Below, piece by piece: positions 63,832 to 64,000 of a DNA stretch of 64,000 nucleotides. Each line of letters opens with the position of its first letter. Position 1 is the first letter of the stretch. The notes under the pieces were generated by a model that did no database searches, was not told the origin of the DNA, and saw only the letters and a list, made by a program, of their open reading frames with translations. Location of the stretch: positions 50,573 to 114,572 of the forward strand of contig JAHHHF010000087.1 of the NCBI GenBank assembly GCA_019359495.1, read 5' to 3'. The stretch comes from Goleter apudmare HA4340-LM2 (GTDB lineage Bacteria; Cyanobacteriota; Cyanobacteriia; Cyanobacteriales; Nostocaceae). Position numbers and translations under genes: made by a program.

Positions 63832-64000
63832 ACTTTTCACTTTACAGCGATTTTCACCTACTTAGACCACACTCTTTACCCGCATTTCTCACAAGTGAGG
63901 AAAAAACACTTGGATTAGCTAGATTTAGGATAATTTAATTGATACGTCATCAAAATACGTCCAGAGCGTGGGTAACTCAACGTAAAAAACGAAATAATTA
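63832..64000. other. Right edge, no gene seen
   Basis: The remaining bases show no frame with coding features; the neighbouring gene lies outside the window. Confidence 0.4.

Noticed and set aside
1..64000. tRNA, rRNA or prophage genes
   Set aside because: No T-loop consensus, rRNA segment, integrase or phage structural gene was noticed on either strand by eye. A covariance-model scan would be needed to exclude small RNAs.

Overview
The window looks like chromosomal DNA of a filamentous, heterocyst-type cyanobacterium of the Nostoc/Anabaena group. Three things point there: many copies of the HIP1 octamer GCGATCGC (for example 497-504 and 551-558); an oxygenic-photosynthesis gene set (psaX, psbV, a psbV2-like gene, petE, a petJ-like gene, ndhB); and a high load of short palindromic repeats and large multidomain sensor kinases. 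No strain name can be fixed from the sequence alone. I saw no tRNA, rRNA, CRISPR array or prophage.

Layout. 1-4516 (minus): a degenerate DraG-fold protein (cut by the window edge), aroQ with a small overlapping upstream gene, and topA. 5014-6386 (plus): a two-gene unit in which both genes are broken. 6616-8826 (plus): an RRM RNA-binding protein with tandem terminators, then ndhB. 8941-12929 (minus): a sensory cluster with two response-regulator/histidine-kinase proteins, a collapsed FIST kinase between them, and a broken gene carrying a nested repeat insertion. 13855-16297 (plus): a terpene cyclase and a CYP110-like P450, convergent with a 1857-residue Ser/Thr kinase-AAA-GAF-histidine kinase (16309-21882). 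22133-27204: a response regulator, lipA, psaX, a LivH-type permease and a hybrid kinase.

27377-30435 (minus) is a block of thylakoid-lumen electron carriers: psbV, psbV2-like, petE and petJ-like, preceded by a small IF2_N-like gene. Two sugar ABC permeases and the transhydrogenase operon (pntA, pntA2, pntB) follow. 36361-40476 (plus) holds a DUF2808 protein and the conserved rpmH-rnpA-PH protein-yidC-khpB-yceD block. 40479-43267 (minus) encodes a membrane-anchored protein, a STAND-like P-loop ATPase and a winged-helix/TPR protein. The last two look like halves of one protein separated by repeat DNA. 44049-47858 holds a Ycf46-like AAA protein, an SH3 protein and a peptidoglycan-binding repeat protein. 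48196-50796 is a GGDEF/EAL protein. 51820-56547 is a three-gene ABC-2 type exporter. 57057-58859 holds two related glycine-zipper proteins with 18-residue repeats. The right end carries an M20 amidohydrolase, bioD, a Ser/Thr kinase and a COP23-type protein.

Four themes stand out. Core photosynthesis and housekeeping genes are intact. Accessory loci (5014-6386, 10525-12929, 32411-32563, 47950-48173, 56659-56794) are decaying through nonsense mutations, frameshifts, internal deletions and repeat insertion. At least six families of small palindromic or inverted-repeat elements fill the intergenic space. The most system-like candidates for new biology are the STAND/TPR/membrane-protein locus, the paired 18-residue-repeat proteins, and the terpene synthase-P450 pair with its neighbouring giant kinase.
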